Origin: Palsa-1150 sp964531095 | Lineage (GTDB): Bacteria > Myxococcota_A > Polyangia > Polyangiales > Polyangiaceae | Assembly (NCBI GenBank): GCA_964531095.1 | Contig: CAZHED010000017.1 | Span: 36,366 to 100,365, forward strand | Length of the DNA stretch: 64,000 nt | Direction of reading: 5' to 3' | Shown here: one piece after another, positions 16,848 through 26,489 of the stretch | Layout of the letters: every line of letters begins with the position of its first letter | How positions within the stretch are numbered: position 1 is the first letter of the stretch | Notes under the pieces: generated by a model | Seen by the model: the letters and a program-made list of their open reading frames with translations, nothing else | Told to the model about the DNA's origin: nothing | Databases searched by the model: none | Position numbers and translations under genes: made by a program

Positions 16848-19037
16848 TCAGTCCTTCATTTGATCGAGCGCGAAGGCGTACTCGTCGGCGAGCTTCTCCA
16901 CGGCCGCTCGTACGAGGTCGGCCCCCCCATGGCCCGAGTGCTTCTCAACGCGGAGGAGCACCGGACCGTCGGTCGACGCCCACTGGAGCTCGGCGGCGAA
17001 CTTGCGCGCGTGCATCGGGTCGACGCGATCGTCGCTGTCGGCGCTGAGGAGCAACGTCGCGGGGTATTTCGTCCCCTTGGTCACGTGGTGATACGGCGAG
17101 TACGCGTAGAGCGCCTTGAAGTCGTCGGCGTCGTCCGCCGAGCCATACTCTTCGATCCACGTCTTGCCACTGCCGAACAGGTGGTAGCGGACCATGTCGA
17201 GCAGAGGAACGCCGCAGAGCGCGACCCGGAACAACTCCGGGCGCTGCGTGATCGCGGCACCGACGAGAAGGCCGCCGTTCGATCCGCCCAGCGCCCCGAG
17301 CTTTCCCGGGCTCGTGAAGCCCTGGTGAATCAGCTCCTCGGCGACCGCGAAGAAATCGTCGAACACGTGCTGCTTCTCGCGCCGCATCCCGTGGCGGTGC
17401 CACTCTTCGCCGTACTCGCTGCCGCCACGAAGATTCGCGACCACCCAGATCCCTCCGTGCTCGAGCCAAGGATAAATCGACGACGCGAACGAAGGGGTCT
17501 GGGGAGCTTGGAACCCTCCGTATCCATAGAGGATGGCGGGCGTCGCGGCGTCCTTGGCGACGTCCTTCGCGTGGACGACGAAGAACGGGACTCGCGTCCC
17601 GTCCTTGCTCGTCGCGAACAGCTGCGTGACGGCATACTTCGAAGGATCGACGGGCACCTTTAGCCGGTAGAACGTCGCGGTCTTTCCGGTCTTGACGCTC
17701 GTCTCGTCGATCTCCGTCGGATACGTGAACGATTGAAACGAGTAGTAGGCCAGGTCGTCGTCGACGTCGCCGCTCAGGCCCCCGGAGGAGCCGATCGTCG
17801 GCAGATCGATCGGGCGCACCAGCTTGCCTGTCTCGTCACGCAGCTCGAGCTGGGTCACGACGTCCTTCAGGTAAACGAGCGAGAGCGCATGACCGACGAC
17901 GTTCGAACCCTCGAGGGTTGCGTCGCTCCGCTCCGGGACGATCTCCGCCCACGAAGCGCGCTCCGGACGCGACGGGTCGACCTTGAAGACGCGGTACTTC
18001 GGTGCCCCCTCGTTGGTGCGCACGAAGAAGCGATCGCGATCGACGTCGACGAGATACAGCGCGTCTTGCCCGACGGCGAGCGGCCGCCACGCCGGCTTCG
18101 GCGCGCGAAGATCCATGAACTCGACGTCGCTGCGCGTCCACCCGTGCTCGGTCGTCAGCAGCAGCCAGCGCCCGTCTTTCGACAGCACCGCGCCAATGAA
18201 CGTTCTCGGGTCGCCGGTCTTCTCGCGCACGTGAACGTCCTTCGCCGGGTCGGTTCCGAGCTTGTGGAAGCGAACCTCGGCGAAGCCCGGGCGGTCCGGA
18301 GCGGGCACACTCGCGGGAGGCGGAAGCCACGTGTAGTAGAATCCGTCGCCCGAGGGCGTCCACGACGGCCACGCGTATTTCGCGCCTTCGATGACGTCGA
18401 CGTTGCTCTTCTTCCCCGTCGCGACATCCATCACGTAGAGGGTCGCCTCGTCGGAGTTGTTGCTCTTGACGGCGTAGGCAACCGTCTTGCCGTCCCACGA
18501 CACGCTCCAGGCACCGAGAGAGACGCTGCCGTCCGTGGACCACGCGTTGGGGTCGAGGAGAACGGCGTCTTTGCCGTCTTTGCCCTCGCGCCAATAGACC
18601 GTGAACTTCTCCTTGCCCGCGTCGCGTTTCGGATAAAACCAGCGTTTGCCACGGTGCTGCGGCGTCCCTGCGTTTTCGACGTAAAAGAGCTCTTTGAAGC
18701 GCGCAGCGATCGCGTCGCGGCCCGGAAGCTTCGACAAGAACGCGCGGGCGAAGGCGTCTTGGTCGCTCGTCCATTTCTTCACTTCCTCACTCGAGCCGTC
18801 TTCGAGCCAGCGATACGGATCGAAGACGCGAACGCCGTGAATGTCGTCGGCCTGATCCCCACGCCTTGCGGGCGGATAGGCGAATACCGACGTCACGGGC
18901 GGCGTGGCGTCACCGGGAAGGGGGGCGGTGGCAACAGGCGGCGGTGAGGCGGAGGGCCGCTGGGCGACCGGAGGAGCTTGGCCACCACATGCCGCGGCGA
19001 GCACCGAGGCTGAAACGAGCGCGCGATTCGACTTCAC
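16848..19037 (-). CDS. Prolyl oligopeptidase-family serine peptidase (S9A), lipoprotein
   Basis: 729 residues. A lipoprotein signal ends LAAAC (Cys17), followed by a Pro/Ser-rich linker. The beta-propeller spans about 55-470 and begins with the family motif DDIHGVRVFDPYRWLED. The alpha/beta hydrolase domain carries the triad: Ser586 in GGSNGG, Asp in the SDDRVDP motif near 670, and His703 in SGHGG. RGGSEYGEEWHRHG (537-550) is also characteristic. It cleaves short peptides after proline, presumably in the periplasm. Membrane-anchored S9A enzymes are common in Myxococcota. Confidence 0.95.
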   Translation of the reverse strand: MKSNRALVSASVLAAACGGQAPPVAQRPSASPPPVATAPLPGDATPPVTSVFAYPPARRGDQADDIHGVRVFDPYRWLEDGSSEEVKKWTSDQDAFARAFLSKLPGRDAIAARFKELFYVENAGTPQHRGKRWFYPKRDAGKEKFTVYWREGKDGKDAVLLDPNAWSTDGSVSLGAWSVSWDGKTVAYAVKSNNSDEATLYVMDVATGKKSNVDVIEGAKYAWPSWTPSGDGFYYTWLPPPASVPAPDRPGFAEVRFHKLGTDPAKDVHVREKTGDPRTFIGAVLSKDGRWLLLTTEHGWTRSDVEFMDLRAPKPAWRPLAVGQDALYLVDVDRDRFFVRTNEGAPKYRVFKVDPSRPERASWAEIVPERSDATLEGSNVVGHALSLVYLKDVVTQLELRDETGKLVRPIDLPTIGSSGGLSGDVDDDLAYYSFQSFTYPTEIDETSVKTGKTATFYRLKVPVDPSKYAVTQLFATSKDGTRVPFFVVHAKDVAKDAATPAILYGYGGFQAPQTPSFASSIYPWLEHGGIWVVANLRGGSEYGEEWHRHGMRREKQHVFDDFFAVAEELIHQGFTSPGKLGALGGSNGGLLVGAAITQRPELFRVALCGVPLLDMVRYHLFGSGKTWIEEYGSADDADDFKALYAYSPYHHVTKGTKYPATLLLSADSDDRVDPMHARKFAAELQWASTDGPVLLRVEKHSGHGGADLVRAAVEKLADEYAFALDQMKD

Positions 19038-19205
19038 GCCCCGACGATAGCCGCTCGCAGCCTCGCTGTTCCGTCTCTTCTACGGCGCACGCCGCAGGCG
19101 AGGGCAGCACGCGCAATCGCTGTACGAGCACGGGCACGACTGGCGATTGGTCGCATCTCGATGGCGGCGAGCTAGACTCCGGCCACCTCGCCCAGCACAC
19201 CCAAG

Positions 19206-20315
19206 ATGAAGCTCAGCGGCACCCCCGACGTTCCCGCGCCGGAGGGCTCGATCGAGGCCGCCGATACTCTCGCAGCGCGCATCGTGGTGCGCGTGCGCGT
19301 CTTTCTGCGCGATCACGGACGCAAGCTGTGGTGGCTGCACTCGGCATACGCGCTCGCGCTGGGCGCCGGCGTGGTCCTCTTTGCCCAGAGGGGCTTCGGC
19401 CACGCGCGCTGGCTCGCGGTGACGCTCGGGCTCGCCTGGCTGCTCGTGGTGCTCATCTTCCGCCTCTTCGCATCCGGCGGGCAGATGCGCGCGTTCGACG
19501 CGACGGACACTAAGACGCGCGTTCACTTCTACGTGATGACCTACGCGCTGAAGAACCTCTACCAGGGGATGCTCTTCTTCTTGCTTCCCTTCTACTGGAA
19601 GTCGACGACGTTCGACGCCGCGAACGGATGGTTCGTGTTGCTCCTGGCGGTCTGTGCGGTCCTGTCGACCCTGGACATCGTCTTCGATCGGGTGCTCATG
19701 CGCTGGCGCGCGCTAGCGTCGCTGTTCCACGGCATCACCCTCTTCGGCTGCCTGAACCTCGTCATCCCGGCGCTCTTCCCGGACACACGAACTCTCTGGT
19801 CGCTCCTCGCGGCGGCGGCGATCACGGTCGTCGGTTTCTGGACTTTGCACGTGACGGGGCGGGTGCTCCGAAAAAGGATGTACATCGCCGTCTTCGCGCT
19901 GACCCTCGCGATCGGCGTCGCCGCCGTGTACCGCGCGCGCGCGGCCATTCCGCCCGTGCCGATGTACGTGTCGTCGGCGGCGGTGGGCCCGAAGCAGCTC
20001 TCGGACGGGCGCTTGGCCATGGAGGTGAAGACGCTGCACCCCTCGGTGATCCAGGAGCTCGTCGCGGTCACCGACGTCGTGGTTCCGGGTGGAAGAGGCG
20101 ACCGGCTTCGGCACGTCTGGCTCCGCGAGGGCCGCGAGGTCCATCGGTCGAGCGAGGAGACGTCGCGCATCGAGGGGCCGAAGGGGGTGGTCCGACTGCG
20201 GTCGTCGCTGACCGGTCGAGACCTGCCGGAGGACCTCGTGGGCGCTTGGTCGGTGGACGTCGAGACCGAGGACGGACAGCTCGTCGGGCGAACCGAGTTT
20301 CGAGTGGTGGAGTAG
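19206..20315 (+). CDS. DUF5924 membrane protein with C-terminal DUF2914-like domain
   Basis: 369 residues. About six hydrophobic segments lie between residues 40 and 255 (WWLHSAYALALGAGVVLFAQ, LAVTLGLAWLLVVLIFRLFA, and others), followed by a soluble C-terminal domain of about 110 residues. That domain ends LVGAWSVDVETEDGQLVGRT, the DUF2914 pattern, and is probably periplasmic. DUF5924-DUF2914 proteins are found in proteobacteria without assigned function. A second secreted-protein gene follows after 74 bases. Confidence 0.8.
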   Translation: MKLSGTPDVPAPEGSIEAADTLAARIVVRVRVFLRDHGRKLWWLHSAYALALGAGVVLFAQRGFGHARWLAVTLGLAWLLVVLIFRLFASGGQMRAFDATDTKTRVHFYVMTYALKNLYQGMLFFLLPFYWKSTTFDAANGWFVLLLAVCAVLSTLDIVFDRVLMRWRALASLFHGITLFGCLNLVIPALFPDTRTLWSLLAAAAITVVGFWTLHVTGRVLRKRMYIAVFALTLAIGVAAVYRARAAIPPVPMYVSSAAVGPKQLSDGRLAMEVKTLHPSVIQELVAVTDVVVPGGRGDRLRHVWLREGREVHRSSEETSRIEGPKGVVRLRSSLTGRDLPEDLVGAWSVDVETEDGQLVGRTEFRVVE

Positions 20316-20389
20316 GGGCCGGCCCCATCGCTCGCGGAGCGGACCCCTTTGTGCCGCCGCGGAGTGCGTGATAGCCATGGGCCCCTCCC

Positions 20390-20980
20390 GTGCGACACGC
20401 ACTCGCCCTCCCGTTCGTTGCAGCGGCCCTGTTCGCTTCGACCGATGCCCGCGCCGACGTGACCTCCTGGTTTGCCATCGGAGGCGGGGGCGCTTCCGAG
20501 CGAAGTCTGCCCGCGGCGACGCGCAACCTGGCCATCGCCATGACGAGCACGGTGGGGGTCGGCAGCTCTCCGCTGGCGCCGGTCGTGGTCGGTGGAGTTG
20601 TTCGCGGGACCTTGATGTTCGGCATGGGGATCGACCTCGGGGTGGCGGTGCGCGCGGCGACGGGCGGGTTCGCGCGCGGCGATTGGGGGTTGGCGCTCGA
20701 GGCGGGCGCGCTCTGGCGGTCGTGGGGCGACGGGAGCTACGGCGACTGGCCGGTCCAAGCCGTTCTGACCGCGGGCTCCCCGTGGGGCTTCGAGGTCGCG
20801 GCCGGCGCTCAGCTTTGGAGCCTGGACGGCGGTACGGCGGCTCAAGGATTTTTCGCCGCGCTGGAGATCGACTTGCTGCGGCTGACCGTCATGCGCCAGG
20901 GGGGCACCGAGCACTGGTGGCCCAATCCGAACCCCGCAGGGGGACGCAAGACTGCGGCGGCGACAGCGGTCGTCTGGTGA
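20390..20980 (+). CDS. Secreted protein, probable small outer-membrane barrel, unknown function
   Basis: 196 residues from a GTG start. The signal peptide (LALPFVAAALFASTDARA) is followed by DVTSWFAIGGGGAS, then short glycine-punctuated amphipathic strands (GMGIDLGVAVRAATGG, WGLALEAGALWRSW, FEVAAGAQLWSL), which resemble an eight-stranded barrel. No family is recognised. It may be co-transcribed with the DUF5924 gene upstream. Confidence 0.72.
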   Translation: MRHALALPFVAAALFASTDARADVTSWFAIGGGGASERSLPAATRNLAIAMTSTVGVGSSPLAPVVVGGVVRGTLMFGMGIDLGVAVRAATGGFARGDWGLALEAGALWRSWGDGSYGDWPVQAVLTAGSPWGFEVAAGAQLWSLDGGTAAQGFFAALEIDLLRLTVMRQGGTEHWWPNPNPAGGRKTAAATAVVW

Positions 20981-21058
20981 AGAAAGCCAGTGCCCTGAGT
21001 CGGCGAACAATCGGAGGATTCGAGTTCCCAACCGTCGACGAATCGCGGACTCGAGACG

Positions 21059-22141
21059 CTAACGAACGACGGTGCGCGGCGGCGGGCGCGCTTCGTCGGC
21101 CTTGATCGAGTAGCGCACGAGCGCCCGAAGCACGTCGTTTCGCTCGACATTGCCGATGACGCTCTTCAGGTCTTCGTAGACGGTGGGATCGACGAGGAGT
21201 GCCCCGAGAGTTCCTTTTCCCTGCCGGATGTCCCCCACGATGGCACGCAGGTCGTCGCTCATCGCGTTCAGGTTGCCGATCACGTGTTGCGATGAGCTGT
21301 CGCCGTAAAGAAGCGCGTGCGCGAGCCCGTTGCCCTCGCGGATCGCCCGCAAGTCCTCGTGCAGCTCGGCCATGGTCCCGACGGCGTCTTTGGACATCTC
21401 GCCGTCGTAGACGAGCGCGTGCGCGATCCCAGGCCCCTGACGCAGGTGGCCGGTGAAGTCCTGAACGTCCGCGAGAGCGTTGTCGAGCCGCGTCGAGGCA
21501 CCGTCGAGGCGAACGATCAGACTGCTGAACTCGTCGGCTTCGCGGTGGTCGAAAAAGAGGCGATGGATGCTGCCGTCGCCGTGCACCGTGGCGTCGAGAA
21601 GCGAGTGCAGATCGGCGATCGAACCTTTGATGTCTGCGGCGAACTTGGGATCGCCGAGCGCTTGCGCGAGCGGCGCGATGCGCTCGATCGCCTCGGCGGT
21701 TACGGCGGCCACCTTGTTGGCCGCTGCGAACACGTCGCTCGGCTCTTCCGAGGCGATCAGCTGCTGGGGATCCTGAGCGGGCGCGTCCTGCGAGCCGACC
21801 GTGAGGTCGATCATTTTGTCACCGAGCAGCCCCTTGTTGACTACGTGCGCGAGGGTGTCGACGCGAATTCGGGCCGTTTCCTTCTTGGAGATGCTGAGCG
21901 ACACGAAGACGCGCGCGTCGCCCGAGTTGTTGCTGTGATCGACGCTGGTAACGCCGCCGATGTCCAAGCCGCCCATGCGAACGGGGGCGCCGGGCTTGAG
22001 GCCCGCCACGTCATGAAACGCGGTGCGGTATTGGATCTTCTTCTGCCAGAGCCCGCGCGTGTCGCCGATGAGGAACACTCCGACCATCGTCAGGGCGAGC
22101 CCAAGAATGACGAAGAGACCGACTTTCAACTGACGCGTCAT
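21059..22141 (-). CDS. mlaD: MlaD/MCE-domain phospholipid transport protein
   Basis: 360 residues. An uncleaved N-terminal anchor (VGLFVILGLALTMVGVFLIG) is followed by the MCE domain (YRTAFHDVAGLKPGAPVRMG, GLDIGGVTSVD, GLLGDKMIDLTVG; about 35-125). A long helical region follows, longer than in E. coli MlaD (183 residues), like the needle- or tunnel-forming MCE proteins. It hexamerises in the inner membrane and passes lipids across the periplasm. mlaF is encoded 90 bases upstream on the same strand; no permease gene (mlaE) adjoins. Confidence 0.9.
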   Translation of the reverse strand: MTRQLKVGLFVILGLALTMVGVFLIGDTRGLWQKKIQYRTAFHDVAGLKPGAPVRMGGLDIGGVTSVDHSNNSGDARVFVSLSISKKETARIRVDTLAHVVNKGLLGDKMIDLTVGSQDAPAQDPQQLIASEEPSDVFAAANKVAAVTAEAIERIAPLAQALGDPKFAADIKGSIADLHSLLDATVHGDGSIHRLFFDHREADEFSSLIVRLDGASTRLDNALADVQDFTGHLRQGPGIAHALVYDGEMSKDAVGTMAELHEDLRAIREGNGLAHALLYGDSSSQHVIGNLNAMSDDLRAIVGDIRQGKGTLGALLVDPTVYEDLKSVIGNVERNDVLRALVRYSIKADEARPPPRTVVR

Positions 22142-22231
22142 GTGTCTTTCCTAAGTGTAGTGGGAACGAGTGGGGCGCGCCCCTGGCCGAGGTCGAACCG
22201 TTGCACCCGGCGATGCCCGCCGCGGCGCGGG

Positions 22232-23062
22232 TCACGACGAAGCAAGCAGCGACGCAACGTCCTCCGTTTCCGGCGCGTGCCCCTCGATGAAGTTTCGAAC
22301 CGCCTGGTTGGTCGTGTCGCGAAATTCGTCCTTCGGGGCGACGAGCAGGATGCGCCCCTTGCCGATCATCGCGAGCCGGTCAGACACGGAGAACGCCGTC
22401 CCCATATCGTGCGTGACGACGACGCTCGTCAGCTTCAACGACCGCTGAATACCCTTGATGAGGTGATTGATGCGGGCCGTGTTGATCGGATCGAGCCCCG
22501 TCGTTGGCTCGTCGTAGAGGATCACCTCGGGCTGCAGAGCCAAGGTGCGCGCCAGGCCGACGCGCTTCTTCATGCCGCCAGAAAGGTCGCTCGGGCGCAT
22601 CGGCTGAATGCCCGGAAGGCCGACCAAGCCGAGCGCCTGCGCGACGCGCGCGTCGATTTCGTCGGCCGACATCGTGTTCCAGAACTGCTCGCGCAGCCCG
22701 TAGGCGACGTTCTCCCCGACCGTGAGCGAGTCGAACAGCGCCGCCCCCTGAAAGAGGTACGCGATGCGACGGCGCACGTCGGTCAGCTTCTCGTCGTTCA
22801 TTTTGGTGACGTCTTGGCCGTCGAAAAGGATCTCGCCTGCGTCCGCCGTGAGAAGGCCGATGAGCATCTTGAGCATGACGCTCTTGCCCCCGCCCGAAGC
22901 GCCCAAGACCGTCAGCGTCTCGCCGCGACGGATTTCCAGGTTCAGGTCCGAGAAGATGTTTTTCGGGCCGAAGCTCTTGCGAACCCCCACGTAACGAATG
23001 AACACCTCACCGAGGGGGCGGTTCGAAGGGTCCGTGGGGCTCATATGGGGTGGCGGCAGCAT
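22232..23062 (-). CDS. mlaF: ABC transporter ATP-binding protein MlaF
   Basis: 276 residues. Walker A GASGGGKS, Q-loop in AYLFQGAALFDSLTVGENV, signature LSGGMKKRVGLAR and Walker B EVILYDEPTTGLDP are all present; the FQGAALFDSLTVxENV block is typical of MlaF. It powers phospholipid transport together with MlaE and MlaD. The ATG at 23044 is an alternative start. It lies 42 bases after recJ on the same strand and upstream of mlaD, so recJ-mlaF-mlaD may be one transcript. Confidence 0.92.
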   Translation of the reverse strand: MLPPPHMSPTDPSNRPLGEVFIRYVGVRKSFGPKNIFSDLNLEIRRGETLTVLGASGGGKSVMLKMLIGLLTADAGEILFDGQDVTKMNDEKLTDVRRRIAYLFQGAALFDSLTVGENVAYGLREQFWNTMSADEIDARVAQALGLVGLPGIQPMRPSDLSGGMKKRVGLARTLALQPEVILYDEPTTGLDPINTARINHLIKGIQRSLKLTSVVVTHDMGTAFSVSDRLAMIGKGRILLVAPKDEFRDTTNQAVRNFIEGHAPETEDVASLLASS

Positions 23063-23104
23063 AGAGCGTGTTGCAACCGGACGAACCGGCGCGCGCCGCG
23101 CCGA

Positions 23105-24775
23105 TCAGGAAGGCTCTACCACGGCAAGGCGCATTTCGATCGCGTTGCCGCCTTTCCATGAATCGCGACGCAGAACGCCGGCCACGCTCGCGTGCGTACC
23201 GAGCCGCGCCGTCCACGCTCCCATCTCCGGACCGAAGCACGAGAGCGGCGTTCCTTGAACATCGAGCCAGATGCGCAGGTGGCCGCCGCGGACCTCCTTC
23301 GTCCCCAGCACGCGCGCCCTATCGATCGCGACTCGCGGCGCCGGGTTCGCCTGCCCGCATGGCTCGAAACGGTCGAGGTCGACCACGACGCGCGCGGGCG
23401 AGTCCCCCTCTTCGAGGTGCGCGTCTGCGTCGAAGGCACCGGTCGCGTCCGGCACGCCCATCGCTGCGCATGCGGCGCAAAAGAGGTCACGCAGCCGATC
23501 CACGCGATCGCTTGCGACGTCGACGCCCGCCGCGGCGTGGTGGCCGCCGAACCCGACGAGCGCGTCGCGCGAGCGGGCGAGCGCGTCGTACACGGAGAAT
23601 CCCGGCGGCGCCCGCGCCGAGCCTCGCCCGGTCGCGCCGTCGAGGGCGATGATGACCGTCGGCTTGCCGAAGCGCGAGGCGAGCCGTCCGGCCACGATGC
23701 CCACCACGCCCGGATGCCACCCCTGTTTGGCAAGGACGATGGCGGGAAGACGCCCGAGGGCCGCATCGGACAGCGCGTCGAGCGCCTCGGCCAACACTGC
23801 GTTCTGGATCTCCTTTCGGCGGGTCGACTGCGTCTCCACCTCGCCCGCCAGCCGCTGCGCGGCGGCGTCGTCTCTCGCCAGGAGCAGGGAGAGCGCGAGA
23901 TCCGGTTTGTCGAGCCGCCCGGGGGCGTTGATCCGCGGCGCGAGGCGGAAGGACACGTCTTCGCCGGTGACGGCCGCCGCGCTCAGGCCCGCGATATGGG
24001 CTAGCGCTCGGGTGCCTGGGCGGGCCCCGCGCGCGAGGAGCCCGAGGCCAGCCCTCACGAGCGCACGATTGTCGCCGTCGAGCGGCGCAACGTCGCCGAT
24101 CGTCCCGATGGCGACGAAGTCGAGCCACTGGCGCATGTCCAGAGGGACGCCGAGCGCGGCGCGAACGCCCGCGCCCATCGAGAGGGCCAGCCCTACGGAC
24201 GCGAGCCCCTTGTAGGCAAAATGGCACTCCGGGCGGTGCGGATTGAGGAACGCGAGCGCGGGCAGCGGCGCGTCCGGAACGCGGTGGTGGTCGATGACGA
24301 CCGCGTCGACCCCGGCGCGGCGCAAGCGCTCGAGGCGTTCGTGATCGCTCGATCCGCAGTCACAGGTCACGAGCAGCGTTGCGCCCGTGGCGAGGACGCG
24401 CGCGAGCGCCTGCCCCGAGAGCCCGTACCCACCACCGAAGCGGTCGGCGAGCTCGACGACGACCTCCGCCCCGAGCGTGCGCAGAACGTCAGCGAGCAAG
24501 GCGGCCGCCGTCACGCCGTCGGCGTCGTAATCGCCGAACACGCAGATGAGCTCACGGGCGCGCACGGCGCGCGTCACACGTTCGACGGCCTCGCTGCGAT
24601 CCTTCATCGCCTCGGGAGGCGTCAGGTGCGCGAGGCGTGGGTCGAGAAAGCGCGCCGAATGCTCGGGGGCGGCGAGGCCGCGGGACACGAGGACGCTGGC
24701 CGCCGTGCGTGTGAGCGAGAGCGCCCGCGCGAGCTCTTTCGCGTCCTCCCCCGCTCGTGGTGGCAGACGAAGCAT
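23105..24775 (-). CDS. recJ: Single-stranded-DNA-specific exonuclease RecJ
   Basis: 556 residues from the ATG at 24775, supported by GGAAGG 5 bases upstream. An in-frame extension to 25282 would cover the divergent DMT gene and is rejected. DHH-superfamily motifs: FGDYDADGVTAAALL (80-94), CDCGSSDH (138-145), VVIDHHRVPDAP (159-170), then the DHHA1 motif FGGHHAAAG and an OB-fold C-terminus. RecJ degrades single-stranded DNA 5' to 3' in recombination and mismatch repair. Its length is close to E. coli RecJ (577). Confidence 0.95.
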   Translation of the reverse strand: MLRLPPRAGEDAKELARALSLTRTAASVLVSRGLAAPEHSARFLDPRLAHLTPPEAMKDRSEAVERVTRAVRARELICVFGDYDADGVTAAALLADVLRTLGAEVVVELADRFGGGYGLSGQALARVLATGATLLVTCDCGSSDHERLERLRRAGVDAVVIDHHRVPDAPLPALAFLNPHRPECHFAYKGLASVGLALSMGAGVRAALGVPLDMRQWLDFVAIGTIGDVAPLDGDNRALVRAGLGLLARGARPGTRALAHIAGLSAAAVTGEDVSFRLAPRINAPGRLDKPDLALSLLLARDDAAAQRLAGEVETQSTRRKEIQNAVLAEALDALSDAALGRLPAIVLAKQGWHPGVVGIVAGRLASRFGKPTVIIALDGATGRGSARAPPGFSVYDALARSRDALVGFGGHHAAAGVDVASDRVDRLRDLFCAACAAMGVPDATGAFDADAHLEEGDSPARVVVDLDRFEPCGQANPAPRVAIDRARVLGTKEVRGGHLRIWLDVQGTPLSCFGPEMGAWTARLGTHASVAGVLRRDSWKGGNAIEMRLAVVEPS

Positions 24776-24835
24776 CGTCACCTTCCAGCAAGAGCGCGTG
24801 CAGCACGCGGAGTCAATCTTGATACGCTCCCCGCC

Positions 24836-25210
24836 ATGCAACCACCACCTGTCGATCAGGCCCGCTCGCTCCTCGCGCTCGACACGAAGGTCATCCTCTT
24901 CGGACTGTGCACGGCCGCGCTGACAGCCGCCGGAACGTTCTTTCAGAAATTGAACGGCGTGCGCTTCGGAAATGCGTTTCTGAGTGGATGGCTCCTTCTG
25001 GCGGCCATTTGCTTTTTCCCGACGTTCATCATTACCAACAAGGTATTCTTGATGGGAGGCAGAATGTCCCTCTTCGTGCCGGCGACCGCGGCGGCATACG
25101 TCTTCTCGATGCTCGTCGGGCGCTATTACTTCGGCGAAGAGGTCTCGTACAATCGGTGGTTCGGCTGCGCACTGATCGTCGTCGGGGTGGGAGTCGTTGC
25201 CAGGGGGTAA
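24836..25210 (+). CDS. Small multidrug/EamA-like membrane protein (four helices)
   Basis: 124 residues from the ATG at 24836. Four hydrophobic segments are visible (KVILFGLCTAALTAAGTFFQ, FLSGWLLLAAICFFPTFII, FVPATAAAYVFSMLVGRYYF, NRWFGCALIVVGVGVVA). FGEEVSYNRWFGCALIVVGV matches the last helix pair of EamA/DMT transporters, so this is a half-size unit like ArnE/ArnF or SMR proteins that would act as a dimer. Substrate unknown. It is divergent from recJ with a 60-base shared upstream region. Confidence 0.8.
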   Translation: MQPPPVDQARSLLALDTKVILFGLCTAALTAAGTFFQKLNGVRFGNAFLSGWLLLAAICFFPTFIITNKVFLMGGRMSLFVPATAAAYVFSMLVGRYYFGEEVSYNRWFGCALIVVGVGVVARG

Positions 25211-25223
25211 CGCCCCGGGGTCG

Positions 25224-26486
25224 CTACCCGGCCGCGCCTTGACGGCGATCGAAGGGCCCCTCCGGCGGACGCCTCGGCGCATTCAGGCGAGCCTTCTGGT
25301 CCGACCGCCTGGCCATGCTGGTGTCGATCCACTCGGTGAGCGGAGCGGCCACGTAGATGCTCGAGTAGGTGCCGGCGACGATGCCGACGACGAGCGCGAG
25401 CATGAAATCTTTGATGACGCCCGTTCCATAGACGAAGAAGGCGAGCACGCTGAGCATCGTCAGGCCAGACGTCAGGATCGTGCGCGACAGCGTCTCGCTG
25501 ACACTCAGGTTGATGATTCGCGCGAACGACTTGCCCCGGTGCTTGCCGAGATTCTCTCGAATGCGGTCGTAGACGACGACCGTGTCGTTCATCGAGTAGC
25601 CGATGACGGTCAGCACCGCGGCGATCGTCGATAGCGTGATTTCCTTGTGCAAGAGGATGAATACGCCGATGACGACCATCGCGTCGTGAATGCACGCAAC
25701 GACGACCCCCGGCGCGAAGCGCAGGTCGAAGCGGAACGCGAGGTAGAGCATGATGAACACGATCGCGATCGCGACCGCGTTGCGCGCGCTGTCGCGCAAC
25801 TGCTTGCCCGCCTTGGGGCCGACCCACTCGACGCGGAGCGCGTGATCAGGCACGACGTCGGCGCCGAGCTTCGTCTGAAGGCGCTCAATGAGCTGATCGC
25901 CCTTGCTGAGCAGCTGGATCTCGACCCGGCGATCGCGCGGGTTCAAGACCTGCGGGTTGGTCGCGCTCGCGCGAAGCGCGACACCTGGAACGCTCCCTAT
26001 CTGCTCTTTGATCTTGGACAGGTCCGGATCGAAGTCGTAGCGCGTGCTGATTTTGTCGCCCCCCGCGCTGAACTTGACCTCGGTCGCGCGTGCGTTCTCG
26101 GGACACTTCACCGGATCGGCGATCGGTGCGGCCGGATCATCAGTATAGCAGAGCGCGGCGCGCAGGGCGTCCTTCTCGCCCTCCGTGATCGCGCTCACGT
26201 CCTGAACGCGGATGAGAAAATGGTACGCGTTGTTCGGGTCCACCACCTGCACGACGTCGGGCGTTTGGAACCCGGCGGCCTCGACGGCGTGGCGCACGGT
26301 GCCGCCATCCACAGCCTTGTTGAAGGCGATCTCGACCTCGGTGCCGCCCCGGAAGTCGGTGCCGTAGTTGGGGCCGGGGTAGAAACAGAGAATGACCGAC
26401 CCGATGACGAGGATGAAGCTCAGCGGGATCCAGAACCGCCGCTGGCCCATGAAGTCGAAGACACGTCCCGGCTTGAAGAACTCCAT
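25224..26486 (-). CDS. secF: Protein-export membrane protein SecF
   Basis: 420 residues. The N-terminus reads FWIPLSFILVIGSVILCFYP followed by the SecF motif NYGTDFRGGTEVEIAF. After a first periplasmic domain that is longer than usual come the five C-terminal helices, with VIGYSMNDTVVVYDRIREN and ARIINLSVSETLSRTILTSG. SecF partners SecD to pull translocated proteins out of the Sec channel using the proton gradient. It starts 3 bases after secD. Confidence 0.96.
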   Translation of the reverse strand: MEFFKPGRVFDFMGQRRFWIPLSFILVIGSVILCFYPGPNYGTDFRGGTEVEIAFNKAVDGGTVRHAVEAAGFQTPDVVQVVDPNNAYHFLIRVQDVSAITEGEKDALRAALCYTDDPAAPIADPVKCPENARATEVKFSAGGDKISTRYDFDPDLSKIKEQIGSVPGVALRASATNPQVLNPRDRRVEIQLLSKGDQLIERLQTKLGADVVPDHALRVEWVGPKAGKQLRDSARNAVAIAIVFIMLYLAFRFDLRFAPGVVVACIHDAMVVIGVFILLHKEITLSTIAAVLTVIGYSMNDTVVVYDRIRENLGKHRGKSFARIINLSVSETLSRTILTSGLTMLSVLAFFVYGTGVIKDFMLALVVGIVAGTYSSIYVAAPLTEWIDTSMARRSDQKARLNAPRRPPEGPFDRRQGAAG

Positions 26487-26489
26487 GGG

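Noticed and set aside
24776..25282. Upstream extension of recJ
   Set aside because: It covers the divergent DMT gene, and a Shine-Dalgarno site supports the shorter start at 24775.
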